NCBI GenBank assembly: GCA_036015235.1
Contig: CP107926.1
Span: 7,732,001-7,796,000 of the forward strand
Source of the DNA: Streptomyces sp. NBC_00433
Lineage (GTDB): Bacteria; Actinomycetota; Actinomycetes; Streptomycetales; Streptomycetaceae
Direction: 5' to 3'
Length of the DNA: 64,000 bases
The notes under the pieces were generated by a model. The model was not told the origin of the DNA, did no database searches, and saw only the letters and a list, made by a program, of their open reading frames with translations. Numbering within the stretch: position 1 is the stretch's first letter; each line of letters opens with the position of its first letter. The position numbers and the translations under genes were made by a program. Positions 48,570 through 56,706 of this stretch are shown piece after piece.

Positions 48570-48844
48570 GCGGTCACCGCCGCGGTGGCCGGGACGTCGT
48601 GCGCGAAGCACGGCCCGCTGTCGGGGCAGACGTGCAGGACTCGGGCCGCCTCGGCTGCCGCCCGGATCTTGGCGATGACCGCCTCAACGTTCGTGACGTC
48701 GATGTAGACGACCGGGTCGGGGTCCCCGTCGGGGTGGGCGACGGAGAGGGAGACGACGGGCATGGTGCCGTAGTAGGTGCTGGCGTCGACCGGGGTGACG
48801 GTGAGGGTGACGCCGTCGCTGTCGGTGTAGTCGGGGCCGGTCAC
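48566..48844 (-). CDS. Hypothetical protein (92 aa)
   Basis: GTG start by GTGA overlap. Beta-rich N-terminal half (VTLTVTPVDASTYYGTMPVV) and a helical C-terminal half with two Cys (VLHVCPDSGPCFAHD). Not recognised. Confidence 0.5.
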   Translation of the reverse strand: MTGPDYTDSDGVTLTVTPVDASTYYGTMPVVSLSVAHPDGDPDPVVYIDVTNVEAVIAKIRAAAEAARVLHVCPDSGPCFAHDVPATAAVTA

Positions 48845-49032
48845 TGGGTGTCCTTCCTGTCGGGCGTGGGTGCTTCGGGTCGTCCGGCCATGGCGGCGGG
48901 CGTATGAGCTGGGCATTTCCACCCGTTCGCGAACAGCACGGCTGGCTCACCGCAGGGGGTGGTGCCGCTGTCGCAGACGCCGGGGGTGACGGGCGGCATG
49001 GCCGGACGGACGGGCCGGGTCGGGGTGGTCAT
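48841..49032 (-). CDS. Small Cys-containing protein (63 aa)
   Basis: ATG overlaps the preceding stop; its stop overlaps the next start. Contains VCDSGTTPCGEPAVLFANGW and KCPAHTP, a short C-x-C-type pattern that may bind one zinc. Similar small treble-clef-like peptides are frequent in actinophages. Function unknown. Confidence 0.5.
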   Translation of the reverse strand: MTTPTRPVRPAMPPVTPGVCDSGTTPCGEPAVLFANGWKCPAHTPAAMAGRPEAPTPDRKDTQ

Positions 49033-49268
49033 GGGCGCCCGCAGGTGGTGCAGGCGCCGGTGATGAGGCCGAGGCGTCGGCCGATGCGGACCATGTCGGC
49101 CCGTTCGGCGGTGTCCCATTTGGTGTAGATGCCGTGGATGTAGGAGCGGACGGAGCCGCGGGTGACGCCCATGGCGGTGGCCATGTCGGTGACGGTCATG
49201 TCGCGGGCGATGAGCCGCAGCGTCTGCGTTTCCCGCGCGGTGAGCTGCGAGGCGTAGGTGGTGCTCAC
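49029..49268 (-). CDS. LuxR/GerE-type helix-turn-helix regulator (single domain)
   Basis: 79 residues, GTG start by GTGA overlap. LTARETQTLRLIARDMTVTD with the recognition helix in MGVTRGSVRSYIHGIYTKW is a complete GerE/LuxR DNA-binding domain. No receiver or ligand domain is present, and CTTCG ends the protein. It probably regulates phage or host transcription without a sensory input. Confidence 0.75.
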   Translation of the reverse strand: MSTTYASQLTARETQTLRLIARDMTVTDMATAMGVTRGSVRSYIHGIYTKWDTAERADMVRIGRRLGLITGACTTCGRP

Positions 49269-50086
49269 GCGGCGGCCTGCTTGTTTCGGGCGTCGCGCTC
49301 TTGCCGGTCGCGCCGGCTGGCGTCCCTGCATGCGGTGCAGATCGGCTCGCTGCGCCGAAGATGCCTGCGGTAGGCGGCGGATGTTCCGCAGGGCTGCAGT
49401 TCAACTGGCGACTTGGCGGCCGGTTCCGTGCCGGGGTCAGGCTGGGCTGCGGGGTTGTCGATGTCGTCCCAGTCGAGGGGTCCGTGCCAGCCGAGTTTGC
49501 GCGCCCGGCTCTTGGCTTTGGCGCTGGTGCCGGGACGCTTGCTGAGGGTCTTGTAGGCGGCGGTGATCGCGGCGGCCGTGGTGCCCTGGACGATCGACTG
49601 GTGCCCGTTTGCGATGCTGCTGATGGCGGATGCGGCGACCCCGCTTGCGCCGGCAATGGTCACGTTGTTGTGTCCGATTGCATAGAGCGCCCGAATGCGC
49701 CGCATGGTCCCTGTGACGGGCCGTTCGGCGACGGCGTCGAACGTTCCGGGGGTGACGGCGAGGATGCGCAGCGCCTTCTCGCGACGGCATCCCTTGGTCA
49801 GCCCGCGCATCAGGTAGTTGACCGTGGCGTGGGAGACGTGCGCGCGGCGGGCGATGAGGTCCTGACTCATGCCGGTGTCGGTGAGCGTGCGGATGTGCTG
49901 CCGCAGGGGTTCGGCGGGGTAGAGCGGGGGGGTGCCGGCGATGTGGGCGAGGGTGCGCTTCTTGCAGCTGAGGCTGTGGGCGCGGACGCAGGCGGCGCAT
50001 TTGCAGGGCGGGTAGGAGCCGTTGCGGGCACCCTTGTACCGGGTCGGGGTGCCGTGCGGGGGCAGCGGGCGGACGGCGGTGGTCAT
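49265..50086 (-). CDS. HTH-containing protein with zinc-binding ends (273 aa)
   Basis: A short N-terminal Cys cluster (YPPCKCAACVRAH) and a similar C-terminal one (SEPICTACRDA) flank two helix-turn-helix-like stretches. These are MSQDLIARRAHVSHATVNYL (about 75-95) and VTIAGASGVAASAISSIANG (about 140-160). Such proteins are found in Streptomyces and their phages as putative DNA-binding factors. Not assigned to a named family. Overlaps both neighbours by four bases. Confidence 0.55.
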   Translation of the reverse strand: MTTAVRPLPPHGTPTRYKGARNGSYPPCKCAACVRAHSLSCKKRTLAHIAGTPPLYPAEPLRQHIRTLTDTGMSQDLIARRAHVSHATVNYLMRGLTKGCRREKALRILAVTPGTFDAVAERPVTGTMRRIRALYAIGHNNVTIAGASGVAASAISSIANGHQSIVQGTTAAAITAAYKTLSKRPGTSAKAKSRARKLGWHGPLDWDDIDNPAAQPDPGTEPAAKSPVELQPCGTSAAYRRHLRRSEPICTACRDASRRDRQERDARNKQAAA

Positions 50087-50451
50087 GCCGCGGCCTCCAG
50101 GTTGTGGAAGCGCTGGCCGGCGACGCGGTGTCCGCGGGGGGTGAGCATCCAGACGGCGATGCGGTGCCCGTGGGTGGGCTCGGAGGTGGAGGGTTTGCCG
50201 TCGACGGGGACGCGTTCGATGATTCCGCCGAGTTTCAGGGAGTTGATGGCGCGGCTGAGGTAGGTGCGGCCTGCGTCGGGGAGGAGGGGGCGGATGTCGT
50301 TGCAGGTCCAGGTGGAGTAGCTGAGGCCGTAGAGGAACACGGCCTGTTCGACCAGGTGGTGGTCCCAGGCGGGGGCTTTGGCGAGTTCGGTGAGGGTGGC
50401 GTCGCGGCGGGTGGCGGCGAGACGCTCGGCGGGGGTGAGGCGGCGGGTCAC
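50083..50451 (-). CDS. Winged-helix-like protein (122 aa)
   Basis: GTG start by GTGA overlap. The central part (WTCNDIRPLLPDAGRTYLSR, AINSLKLGGIIERV) reads as a winged-helix DNA-binding fold, with a beta wing near ERVPVDGKPS. It may be a small transcription regulator or replication accessory. ATGA overlap with the following gene. Confidence 0.55.
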   Translation of the reverse strand: MTRRLTPAERLAATRRDATLTELAKAPAWDHHLVEQAVFLYGLSYSTWTCNDIRPLLPDAGRTYLSRAINSLKLGGIIERVPVDGKPSTSEPTHGHRIAVWMLTPRGHRVAGQRFHNLEAAA

Positions 50452-50564
50452 CGGTCCTCCTTCTTGTTCTGGTGTCCTGCGTGGATGGCGGCGCTGATGA
50501 TCAGTTCGATGGCGGTGGTGGCGCAGGCGACGGCCCATAGGGCGAGGCGCGTCCCGGCGGTCAC
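50448..50564 (-). CDS. Small single-span membrane protein (38 aa)
   Basis: GTGA overlap at both ends. Residues 6-28 (RLALWAVACATTAIELIISA) are hydrophobic, followed by a charged end (GHQNKKEDR). Function unknown. Confidence 0.45.
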   Translation of the reverse strand: MTAGTRLALWAVACATTAIELIISAAIHAGHQNKKEDR

Positions 50565-50668
50565 GACGCGGCCTCCCGGCTGGCGTCGCCGCGGGCCGGG
50601 CGGGGCGCGGGGTGGTAGCTCGGGCCGGAGTGCGTCAGAGCGTCCAGGAAGCGGCTGAGGCGGCTCAC
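50561..50668 (-). CDS. Small hypothetical peptide (35 aa)
   Basis: GTG start by GTGA overlap with the preceding stop, and its stop overlaps the next GTG. Short helical start (SRLSRFLDALTHSG) and a Pro/Arg-rich end. Supported only by the overlap chain. Confidence 0.35.
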   Translation of the reverse strand: MSRLSRFLDALTHSGPSYHPAPRPARGDASREAAS

Positions 50669-50973
50669 GGGGCGACCTCCCCGGCGGCGATCTCCTGGCT
50701 GAGGCGGGTGTGCTGGTCGACGGCGTCGCGGCAGCCGTGCGCACACGGGTCGGTGGCCGGTTGCTCGCGGCTGATGCCACGAACGAGCTGCATGATCGTC
50801 TTCGCCTGATCGGTGATCTGCTCGTTGGCGTGGGTCAGGCGCATCCGGGTGGTGCGCAGTTCGGTGGTCAGGGCGGCGGCGTCTTCCGCGCTGAGGCTGC
50901 CCTCACGAGCGCGCTGGGCCACGGCGAGGCGGGCCTTGAGGTCGAGGATCTGGTTCCGCTTGCTGTTCCACAT
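50665..50973 (-). CDS. Coiled-coil hypothetical protein (102 aa)
   Basis: ATG by TGATG overlap with the exonuclease stop. Heptad pattern over about 5-70 (ILDLKARLAVAQRAREGSLS, LTTELRTTRMRLTHANEQIT), then a CAHGC pair. Not recognised. Confidence 0.5.
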   Translation of the reverse strand: MWNSKRNQILDLKARLAVAQRAREGSLSAEDAAALTTELRTTRMRLTHANEQITDQAKTIMQLVRGISREQPATDPCAHGCRDAVDQHTRLSQEIAAGEVAP

Positions 50974-51722
50974 CAGCTCGTCGCCTCCTCGGCCTGGAAC
51001 GGGACGAGGGGCCATGCCCGACTGATGACCGTGTCGGGCTTGGTCTTGCGCTGGTACTCCTCGAAGCCGGCGGCCCAGCGGGCGTGCCAGGTGATCTGCC
51101 AGCCGTGGAGGACGGCGCCGGGCACGGCGAGCTCCGGGTACTTCTCGCCGATGGCAAGGGCCACGTCGAGGGCGGCTTGGGCGTCGGCGTCGGCGGTGTG
51201 GGCGTCGTCGAGCTTCACGCCGTAGTGGGTGGCGAGGACTTCCAGCTTCCGCTTGCCCTTGCGCCACTTGTCCGCCGCCCGGTCCAACACGAGGGGGTCG
51301 ATGACCGGGGCGATGGGGCCGTCGTGGAGGTCTTCGAGGGTGGGCAGCCCGTGGCGGCGACATTCCCGGTCGAGGAGGGTCAGGTCGAACGGGGCGTTCA
51401 TCACGACGAGCGCGGATCGCAGGGCGAGTTCGTCAGCGAGGGCTTGGGTGATCTCGTCGATGACGAGGGCGGCTGGCTGGCCGTGTTTGCGGGCGTAGGC
51501 GGTGGTGACGTGGTGGATGTCGGAGGCGTCGGTGGGGATGTCGATCCCGGGGTCGGCCAGCCACTTGCGGGGCTCCCGGCCGGGCACGACCAGGGCGGCG
51601 GTGACGATCCGGTCGTTCTCTACGTCGGTGCCTGTGGTCTCGCAGTCGTAGCTTGCGAGGTACCCGAGGGGCCACGGGGCGGCGAGGTCACCGCCACCGA
51701 TGGGCTGCTCAAAGTTGCTCAT
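50973..51722 (-). CDS. DnaQ-like 3'-5' exonuclease (DEDDh)
   Basis: 249 residues. Exo I SYDCETTGTD (Asp26, Glu28), Exo II NAPFDLTLLD (Asp113) and Exo III HTADADAQ (His175, Asp180) form the DEDDh active site. The enzyme probably proofreads or trims DNA ends in replication/recombination. First gene of a chain of overlapping small genes running to 47742; a strong stem-loop lies 16-52 bp upstream of its start. Confidence 0.85.
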   Translation of the reverse strand: MSNFEQPIGGGDLAAPWPLGYLASYDCETTGTDVENDRIVTAALVVPGREPRKWLADPGIDIPTDASDIHHVTTAYARKHGQPAALVIDEITQALADELALRSALVVMNAPFDLTLLDRECRRHGLPTLEDLHDGPIAPVIDPLVLDRAADKWRKGKRKLEVLATHYGVKLDDAHTADADAQAALDVALAIGEKYPELAVPGAVLHGWQITWHARWAAGFEEYQRKTKPDTVISRAWPLVPFQAEEATS

Positions 51723-51737
51723 GGGATGCTCCTTCGA

Positions 51738-51774
51738 GGCCGCGCCTGCCTGCTTCCGACGGGCAGGCGCGGCC
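51738..51774 (-). terminator. 13-bp stem-loop before the exonuclease gene
   Basis: GGCCGCGCCTGCC (51738-51750) and GGCAGGCGCGGCC (51762-51774), loop 11 nt. Sits between the 212-aa gene stop (51787) and the exonuclease ribosome-binding site; a terminator or attenuator. Confidence 0.7.
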
Positions 51775-51786
51775 GTGCGGGGTGGG

Positions 51787-52425
51787 TTAGAACGGGGGCT
51801 CGTCGGAGTAGCCGAGGGTCAGCTCGTGGATGCGCGTCTTGATCGCGTCGTCGAGGTCGGCGCCCTCGTTCTTCAGCGCCGTGGCGAAGTTGCGCGCCCA
51901 CTGCTGCGGCGACACGTTGTCGCCGTTCAGGAGCATTGAGGCGAGCTGTCCGGCGATGACCCGTCGGACCGGTGCGGGGATGTCCGCGCTGATGTCCGGC
52001 GTCGGCGCCCACGGGTCGTCGGCCGGCGTGGCGGACGCGGGGGTCTTCCAGGCGGACCGGGCGTCCCAGCCGTCGTCGGTGAGGCGGGCGTCGATGAGGT
52101 CGTCCATGTTGGCGTCGCCCTCGTCGAGCGCCTTGGCGAGGTCGACGGCGGCCTTCCACCGGTTGGTGTCCCGGCTGGCGAGGCCCTGCGCGATGTGCGT
52201 GGACACCAGCTCCCGCACGGCGTACTCGCGCTGGCGCAGCAGGGTCAGGGCGTCCCGCATGTCGGCGTGGCTGGCGGCCTGCTCCTCGTTGCGGGCGAGG
52301 GCTGCGTAGCCCTGTCCGATCCAGGCGGAGACCTCCGCGATCCGCATGTCCGGGGGGTTCTCGTTGTTGTGGTGGGCGGCGGTGGCGAGGTGCTTTTCCG
52401 CTTCGGCCCGGTGGTTGATCTGCAT
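51787..52425 (-). CDS. Hypothetical protein in recombination operon (212 aa)
   Basis: Almost entirely helical (AEAEKHLATAAHHNNENPPD, ALTLLRQREYAVRELVSTHI), with an acidic centre. It lies between the RecT and exonuclease genes and is bounded by stem-loops on both sides. Not recognised; a role linked to recombination or replication is suggested by location. Confidence 0.5.
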   Translation of the reverse strand: MQINHRAEAEKHLATAAHHNNENPPDMRIAEVSAWIGQGYAALARNEEQAASHADMRDALTLLRQREYAVRELVSTHIAQGLASRDTNRWKAAVDLAKALDEGDANMDDLIDARLTDDGWDARSAWKTPASATPADDPWAPTPDISADIPAPVRRVIAGQLASMLLNGDNVSPQQWARNFATALKNEGADLDDAIKTRIHELTLGYSDEPPF

Positions 52426-52447
52426 GGTTCGTGGTCTCCTTGGTGGA

Positions 52448-52476
52448 GACCGCGCCGGATTCGCCCCGGCGCGGTC
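52448..52476 (-). terminator. 11-bp stem-loop after recT
   Basis: GACCGCGCCGG (52448-52458) and CCGGCGCGGTC (52466-52476), loop ATTCGCC. Twelve bases past the RecT stop codon. Confidence 0.7.
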
Positions 52477-52488
52477 GTGCGTGCGGGG

Positions 52489-53346
52489 CTACTGCGGGAC
52501 GTGCGCGGTTGCGGGCCAGTCGGCGGCCGGCTGGTCGTCGTCGACGAACTCGCCGACCACCACCTCGTCCTGGTCGTCGTGCACGGGGCTGGGCACGGGC
52601 GCCTGCTGCACAGGGGCGGCCACGGGCTGGCCGGTCTCCGCGGCGACGACGGCCTGCGCGCGGAGCTGCTCGCGCATGTACTCGGCGGAGGTCGGGACCC
52701 ACTTGGTGAGCCGGTGGGCGGCGGTCTTCATCCACATCGCCTCCTCGTGGTTCTTCCACGGGGAGTACTGCGAGTCGGAGCCCTGCGAAGAGGCCTTGGC
52801 CCGGTTGATGTCGCGCCGGTTGAGGACGACGACCTTGGAGGTGGCGCCGTCCTTCATGACGGCGTAGGCGTAGACGAGGCGCAGGTCACCGCGGTCGTCG
52901 GAGTCCCAGTCGATGTCGTGGATGGGGCGCTCGTCGCGGCCCGGTGCGTAGCGGAACGTGTCGTTGGCGCGGACCACCTCGACGATCACGGAGGACACGG
53001 CGCCGGCCCGGTAGATCAGTTCGATTTCGCCCTGGTAGCCGCGGATGCCCTGGATCTCCAGGCGGCCCTTCACCTTCCGCGGCGTCAGGTAGTACTGCTC
53101 GGTACCCGGAGTGAGGCCCAACTGCGCGGCGTCCATCAACGCGCCCATCAGTGCGGCGGGGTTGTTCTGTGCGGCGAGGGTGAGGTTCTTGTCGCGGCGC
53201 AGGACGCCGACGGCGAGGCGGACGAACGTCTCGGGCTTGACGTGCGACGGCATGACCATGGCGAGGTCGGAGCGGTACGCCTCGACCATGGCGCCGGGAC
53301 CGTTGTCGACGCGGGCGACTTCGGAGCTGACGGTGGGCTGGTTCAT
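52489..53346 (-). CDS. recT: RecT-family single-strand annealing protein
   Basis: 285 residues, ATGA overlap with the exonuclease gene. KPETFVRLAVGVLRRDKNLT and AALMGALMDAAQLGLTPGTE match the RecT N-terminal pattern, and GYQGEIELIYRAGAVSSVIV plus the KWVPTSAEYMREQLRAQAVV segment the core. The C-terminal 60 residues are acidic and Pro-rich, possibly for SSB binding. Forms rings on single-stranded DNA and anneals ends made by the YqaJ nuclease. Confidence 0.9.
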   Translation of the reverse strand: MNQPTVSSEVARVDNGPGAMVEAYRSDLAMVMPSHVKPETFVRLAVGVLRRDKNLTLAAQNNPAALMGALMDAAQLGLTPGTEQYYLTPRKVKGRLEIQGIRGYQGEIELIYRAGAVSSVIVEVVRANDTFRYAPGRDERPIHDIDWDSDDRGDLRLVYAYAVMKDGATSKVVVLNRRDINRAKASSQGSDSQYSPWKNHEEAMWMKTAAHRLTKWVPTSAEYMREQLRAQAVVAAETGQPVAAPVQQAPVPSPVHDDQDEVVVGEFVDDDQPAADWPATAHVPQ

Positions 53347-54254
53347 GCTGCGATCTCCCTGTTGCGGGCTGGCTGGAGGGACTTCGTGGACCCGTCGGGC
53401 TTTGGGATGCGGGTGGCGATCCGCTGCTTTCCGACGACGGCCCGACGGGCGGTGCCGATTTCGTCGAGGACCAGGCCGGCCGCGGCCCGCTTCTCTGTCT
53501 CGGCCTGCTTGCAGGCGTCGAGGGCGGTGAAGTAGCGGTCGCGGAGGGCTTCGGCGATTTCGATGTCGACGTCGTCGACGGAGTCGGGGAGTTCCTTGAC
53601 GACCTGGTAGGTGGCCGCGTGGCCGTCGATCGGGGGGCGTTCCCCGGCGTGGACGGAGCGCAGGAACTCTTCGGCGCGGTCGCGCATCATGTGCGCTTCG
53701 GCCGGGTCGGCTTCGACGAGGTATTCGCGGTAGTCGGACCCGGAGATGAGGACGATGAGGCGGCACCGCTGCAGGCCGAGGCCGTCGAGGTACCAGCGGC
53801 ACTGGGCGCGGTAGTAGACGGGCACCTCGTCGGTGCCTTCCTCGCCCCATCCTTCGGCGTCGCGGCTGGTCTTGGCCTCGATGAGGTGGATCTCGCCGTT
53901 GGGGCCGACGCCGATCCGGTCGGGGTTGACGATCTGCCAGGGCCGTCCGGTGCCGTGGAAGGTGGGGGCGACGAGGGCCTGCCAGCCGGGGTTGCGGACC
54001 TGGAACTCGTCGCAGACTGCGGGCTCAAGCTTCTTGCCCCAGTACATTTCGTTGCTTTCCTGCACTGGGGCTACGAGCCCGGATTTGCGGTGCCACAGGG
54101 AGAAGCGGGACTCGAACGGGGACAGGCCGATGACGGCGCTGATCTCGGAGCCGCCGATGCCCTGCGCGCGGGCTGCGTGCCAGTCGTCGGAGCCGGGTTC
54201 GAACCAGCCGACGAGTTGACCGGCAGGCAGCGGCGGGAGCGTGGGGTCGGTCAT
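53343..54254 (-). CDS. YqaJ/lambda-exonuclease-type recombination nuclease
   Basis: 303 residues. QGIGGSEISAVIGLSPFESR (31-50) is the family opening; the PD-(D/E)XK site is Asp112 (NPDRIG) with Glu126-x-Lys128 (LIEAK). RCRLIVLISGSDYREYL follows. The enzyme resects double-stranded ends for the overlapping RecT gene, giving a complete Red-type recombination pair. Confidence 0.85.
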   Translation of the reverse strand: MTDPTLPPLPAGQLVGWFEPGSDDWHAARAQGIGGSEISAVIGLSPFESRFSLWHRKSGLVAPVQESNEMYWGKKLEPAVCDEFQVRNPGWQALVAPTFHGTGRPWQIVNPDRIGVGPNGEIHLIEAKTSRDAEGWGEEGTDEVPVYYRAQCRWYLDGLGLQRCRLIVLISGSDYREYLVEADPAEAHMMRDRAEEFLRSVHAGERPPIDGHAATYQVVKELPDSVDDVDIEIAEALRDRYFTALDACKQAETEKRAAAGLVLDEIGTARRAVVGKQRIATRIPKPDGSTKSLQPARNREIAA

Positions 54255-54349
54255 CCCTGACCTCCGCATTGGTGGCCGGGGCCGATGAAGCCGCGCCCGC
54301 ACGAGCAGGCCTCGGGTGCGTCCCAACCGCGGAGGATGGTGGCCGGCAT
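54251..54349 (-). CDS. Small Cys/His peptide (32 aa)
   Basis: TGATG coupling to the preceding gene and ATGA overlap with the nuclease gene. ACSCGRGFIGPGHQCGG could bind one zinc. Length and overlaps are consistent with a real coupled peptide; function unknown. Confidence 0.4.
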   Translation of the reverse strand: MPATILRGWDAPEACSCGRGFIGPGHQCGGQG

Positions 54350-54720
54350 CAGGCGCCGCCGTTTGCGAGGCGGAGCAGGACTGCTCCGTGGCAGTGGTCG
54401 GGCTGGCCGGGCTCGGGGAGGGGGCACCAGCACATGAGGTCGCGGCCCGCGAGCAGCTTGGGCACGTCGGCGGCGAGGTACGGGTGGGTGTCGAGGTGGT
54501 GCTCGTAGGCGGCGACGGCGAAGCGGCGGGCTTCGGCGGCGGTCGGCCACGTGCCGATCCCGGCGCCACCGGCGTTGTCGTGGACGGCGTGCCAGCCGCG
54601 TGTCTGCCGGTTGTAGACGATGCGGGTGGGGTTGCCCCACCGGGTGCCGCGTCCGACGTACAGGGCGCCTTCGGGCTTGCGCCAGCCGGCTTGGCGGCGG
54701 CGCTGGATTCGGGCCGGCAT
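54349..54720 (-). CDS. DUF4326-like protein
   Basis: 123 residues, TGATG overlap at both ends. KPEGALYVGRGTRWGNPTRI and AGRDLMCWCPLPEP with a final HCHGAVLLRLAN match the DUF4326 pattern (xYVGRxxxWGNP...LAGKxLxCWCxP...CHGdvLL). The family is common in phages and is of unknown function; the Cys/His residues suggest metal binding. Confidence 0.8.
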   Translation of the reverse strand: MPARIQRRRQAGWRKPEGALYVGRGTRWGNPTRIVYNRQTRGWHAVHDNAGGAGIGTWPTAAEARRFAVAAYEHHLDTHPYLAADVPKLLAGRDLMCWCPLPEPGQPDHCHGAVLLRLANGGA

Positions 54721-55439
54721 CAGGCACCGTCCCCGGGCTTGGCCCACTCGGTGGTGGTCGTGGTCACGGTGCGCTGGACGATGCGCGCCCCGGGACTGTC
54801 GGCGGCAACCAGGGCGGCCTCCTGGTGGTCGCGGGCGGCGATCGGGTACGGGGTGTGGGTCTCGTCGGCGGTGAGCAGGAGGGCGTACTCGGTGCGGCGG
54901 GTGACGCCTGCGCTGCCGCCTGCGAGGAGGTCGAGGAGCCCCGCGACGGTCATCCCCGCCTGATCGCCGTGGTCCGGCGAGGGCTCCGGCTCGTCGCCGT
55001 CCCCGGGCTCGCCACGAGTGCTGGCGTAGGCCGTGTCGTCGGTGTACGGCGTGGCCTGGTAACGGAGCTGGGCGGACGCGTCGTCCATGCCGAGGAATTC
55101 GAGGAGGTCGGCGGCCTCGGTCAGCACCTTGGCGCGGTGTGCGTCCATGGCGTCCCGGTAGTGGCCGGTGCCGATGAAGGCGCGGACCGCACCCCGGTCG
55201 ACCTTCGACGCGAGGACACCCGCGTTCCATGTCGGCTGCTCGGCGGCCTTCTTGACGAGCCACGCGACGGTCTCGATCTTGGCCTCGGCCAGCACTGCGG
55301 GGCGGCAGGCGGCGTGGACAGCGGCAGCCAGGACCGGCACCCACTCGGCGTACTCGCTGGTGGGATCCACCTCGTGCAGGCCGTAGTCCTCGAAGTCGAA
55401 CGCCTTGATCGCGGCGGTGACTGCGTCGATGGCGCTCAT
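54720..55439 (-). CDS. Hypothetical protein in early operon (239 aa)
   Basis: ATGA overlap with the preceding gene. Helical N-terminus (VTAAIKAFDFEDYGLHEVDP); a cluster around AHRAKVLTEAADLLEFLGMD resembles small Streptomyces phage proteins. The middle is low complexity (EPGDGDEPEPSPDHGDQ) and the end is Thr-rich. Not recognised. Confidence 0.5.
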   Translation of the reverse strand: MSAIDAVTAAIKAFDFEDYGLHEVDPTSEYAEWVPVLAAAVHAACRPAVLAEAKIETVAWLVKKAAEQPTWNAGVLASKVDRGAVRAFIGTGHYRDAMDAHRAKVLTEAADLLEFLGMDDASAQLRYQATPYTDDTAYASTRGEPGDGDEPEPSPDHGDQAGMTVAGLLDLLAGGSAGVTRRTEYALLLTADETHTPYPIAARDHQEAALVAADSPGARIVQRTVTTTTTEWAKPGDGA

Positions 55440-55798
55440 GCCGCCCTCCGTCCCTGCCGGATCGGCCAGACGCGCCGGCCGAGGATGGTGGTGAGCTGGT
55501 CGGCGAGCACGGTGAGGGGCCCGCGGTAGAGGCGGATGGTGCGGGACGCGGTGGGCAGGGCGGCCACCAGGCGTTCGGCGAGGACGTCGTCACGGGACGG
55601 GCGGTCCACGTCGTGCGGGTCGTGGTTGGGCTTGTCGCCCTGGATCAGGTCGACCAGGTCGTCGAACAGCTCCGGGTGCTCGTCCAGGACGCCGAACAGG
55701 TCCTTGAGCAGGTGCTCGTGGTAGTACCGGGCGACCTCCAGGTCCGCGCCGTCCGGGCGACGGGTCACGTGCACCGGGTACGTGCGGGGGGCGCTCAT
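55436..55798 (-). CDS. Hypothetical protein (120 aa)
   Basis: ATGA overlaps with neighbours. EVARYYHEHLLKDLFGVLDE and HPELFDDLVDLIQGD form an acidic helical region; the C-terminus is basic (TTILGRRVWPIRQGRR). Not recognised. Confidence 0.5.
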   Translation of the reverse strand: MSAPRTYPVHVTRRPDGADLEVARYYHEHLLKDLFGVLDEHPELFDDLVDLIQGDKPNHDPHDVDRPSRDDVLAERLVAALPTASRTIRLYRGPLTVLADQLTTILGRRVWPIRQGRRAA

Positions 55799-56115
55799 GC
55801 CGCACCCGCGGCTGCGGCTTCGAGGTCGTCGGCGGACCGGCGGAGTTCGGCGGCGGTGTCGGTGTTGCCGTGCTCCCAGGCGTCGTCCAGGCTGCTCATG
55901 TCGGAGCAGTCCGGGGCGGCCAGGCCGTCGACGGCCTTGGCGAGTTCGCGGGCGTGGGCGGCGAGCAACACCCGGGCCGCGTTCAGGGCATCACCCGGGT
56001 CGATGCCGAGGTTGTCCTGCGCGAGGATCAGTTCCTGTACGGCGATCAGGGCGGGGCTGGGCTCGGCGTCGTGGGATGCGAGGGCGCGGTGCATGTCGGC
56101 GGGTTCGAGGATCAT
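55795..56115 (-). CDS. Hypothetical protein (106 aa)
   Basis: ATGA overlap with the small membrane-protein gene. Helical, with ALIAVQELILAQDNLGIDPG and an acidic, Ala-rich end (RRSADDLEAAAAGAA). Not recognised. Confidence 0.5.
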   Translation of the reverse strand: MILEPADMHRALASHDAEPSPALIAVQELILAQDNLGIDPGDALNAARVLLAAHARELAKAVDGLAAPDCSDMSSLDDAWEHGNTDTAAELRRSADDLEAAAAGAA

Positions 56116-56255
56116 CGGTTGCCCTCCTCGGGCGTGGTGGTGGTGCGGCGGGTTTTGGCGCGGTAGCCGAGGACGCACCAGGTGGCGGTCACAGCCCAGG
56201 CGGCGTACATCCACACGCAGATCGCAGGCCAGAACCAGGACGGGTACGGCGTCAC
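56112..56255 (-). CDS. Small membrane protein (47 aa)
   Basis: GTG start by GTGA overlap; stop overlaps the next ATG. Residues 5-31 (PSWFWPAICVWMYAAWAVTA) form one Trp-rich membrane span, followed by a basic tail. Function unknown. Confidence 0.5.
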   Translation of the reverse strand: MTPYPSWFWPAICVWMYAAWAVTATWCVLGYRAKTRRTTTTPEEGNR

Positions 56256-56479
56256 GAGGTCACCTCCGCCCCGTAGCCGCATCGGGCGCACGGCGCGTCC
56301 GTGTCATCGAGGTCCGCGCAGACGACGCAACTGGCCGCGTCGAAGGCCGCGAAGTCCGCGCCGCTGATGTCGGTGCCGCACAGGGCGATATCGGGGTCGC
56401 AGCAGTAGACGTGGTCCAAGCCGTCATCCGACGACGTCGCCTGCTCCGAGGCTGCGGACAGAAGACTGAGGCCGCTCAC
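56252..56479 (-). CDS. Zinc-binding-like acidic protein (75 aa)
   Basis: GTGA overlap with the preceding gene. Three Cys pairs (YCCDPDIALCG, CVVCADLDD, PCARCGYG) within an otherwise acidic sequence fit a double zinc-ribbon. Function unknown. Confidence 0.5.
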   Translation of the reverse strand: MSGLSLLSAASEQATSSDDGLDHVYCCDPDIALCGTDISGADFAAFDAASCVVCADLDDTDAPCARCGYGAEVTS

Positions 56480-56706
56480 GACGCGACCTCCGCCCGGCTC
56501 CGGCGGATGTACCGCAGGCCCACGGTGCACGGGCAGACGGACGCCAGGTCCGGCCACTCCGCCATGCGGCAGTCGTGCCAATGCGCCAACGGCGCCTCGG
56601 GCTCCGGAACGACAAGGGGCTGCAGGGTGCGCGCATCCCAGGCGGTGGCCGTCTCGTCGTACAGCTGGTCACCGCACAGGTACAGCACCTCAGGGGCGGC
56701 GGTCAT
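56476..56706 (-). CDS. Hypothetical protein (76 aa)
   Basis: ATGA/GTGA overlaps with neighbours. Starts EVLYLCGDQLYDETATAWD and contains AHWHDCRMAEW and SVCPCTVGLRYIRRS, so Cys/His pairs may bind metal. Not recognised. Confidence 0.45.
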   Translation of the reverse strand: MTAAPEVLYLCGDQLYDETATAWDARTLQPLVVPEPEAPLAHWHDCRMAEWPDLASVCPCTVGLRYIRRSRAEVAS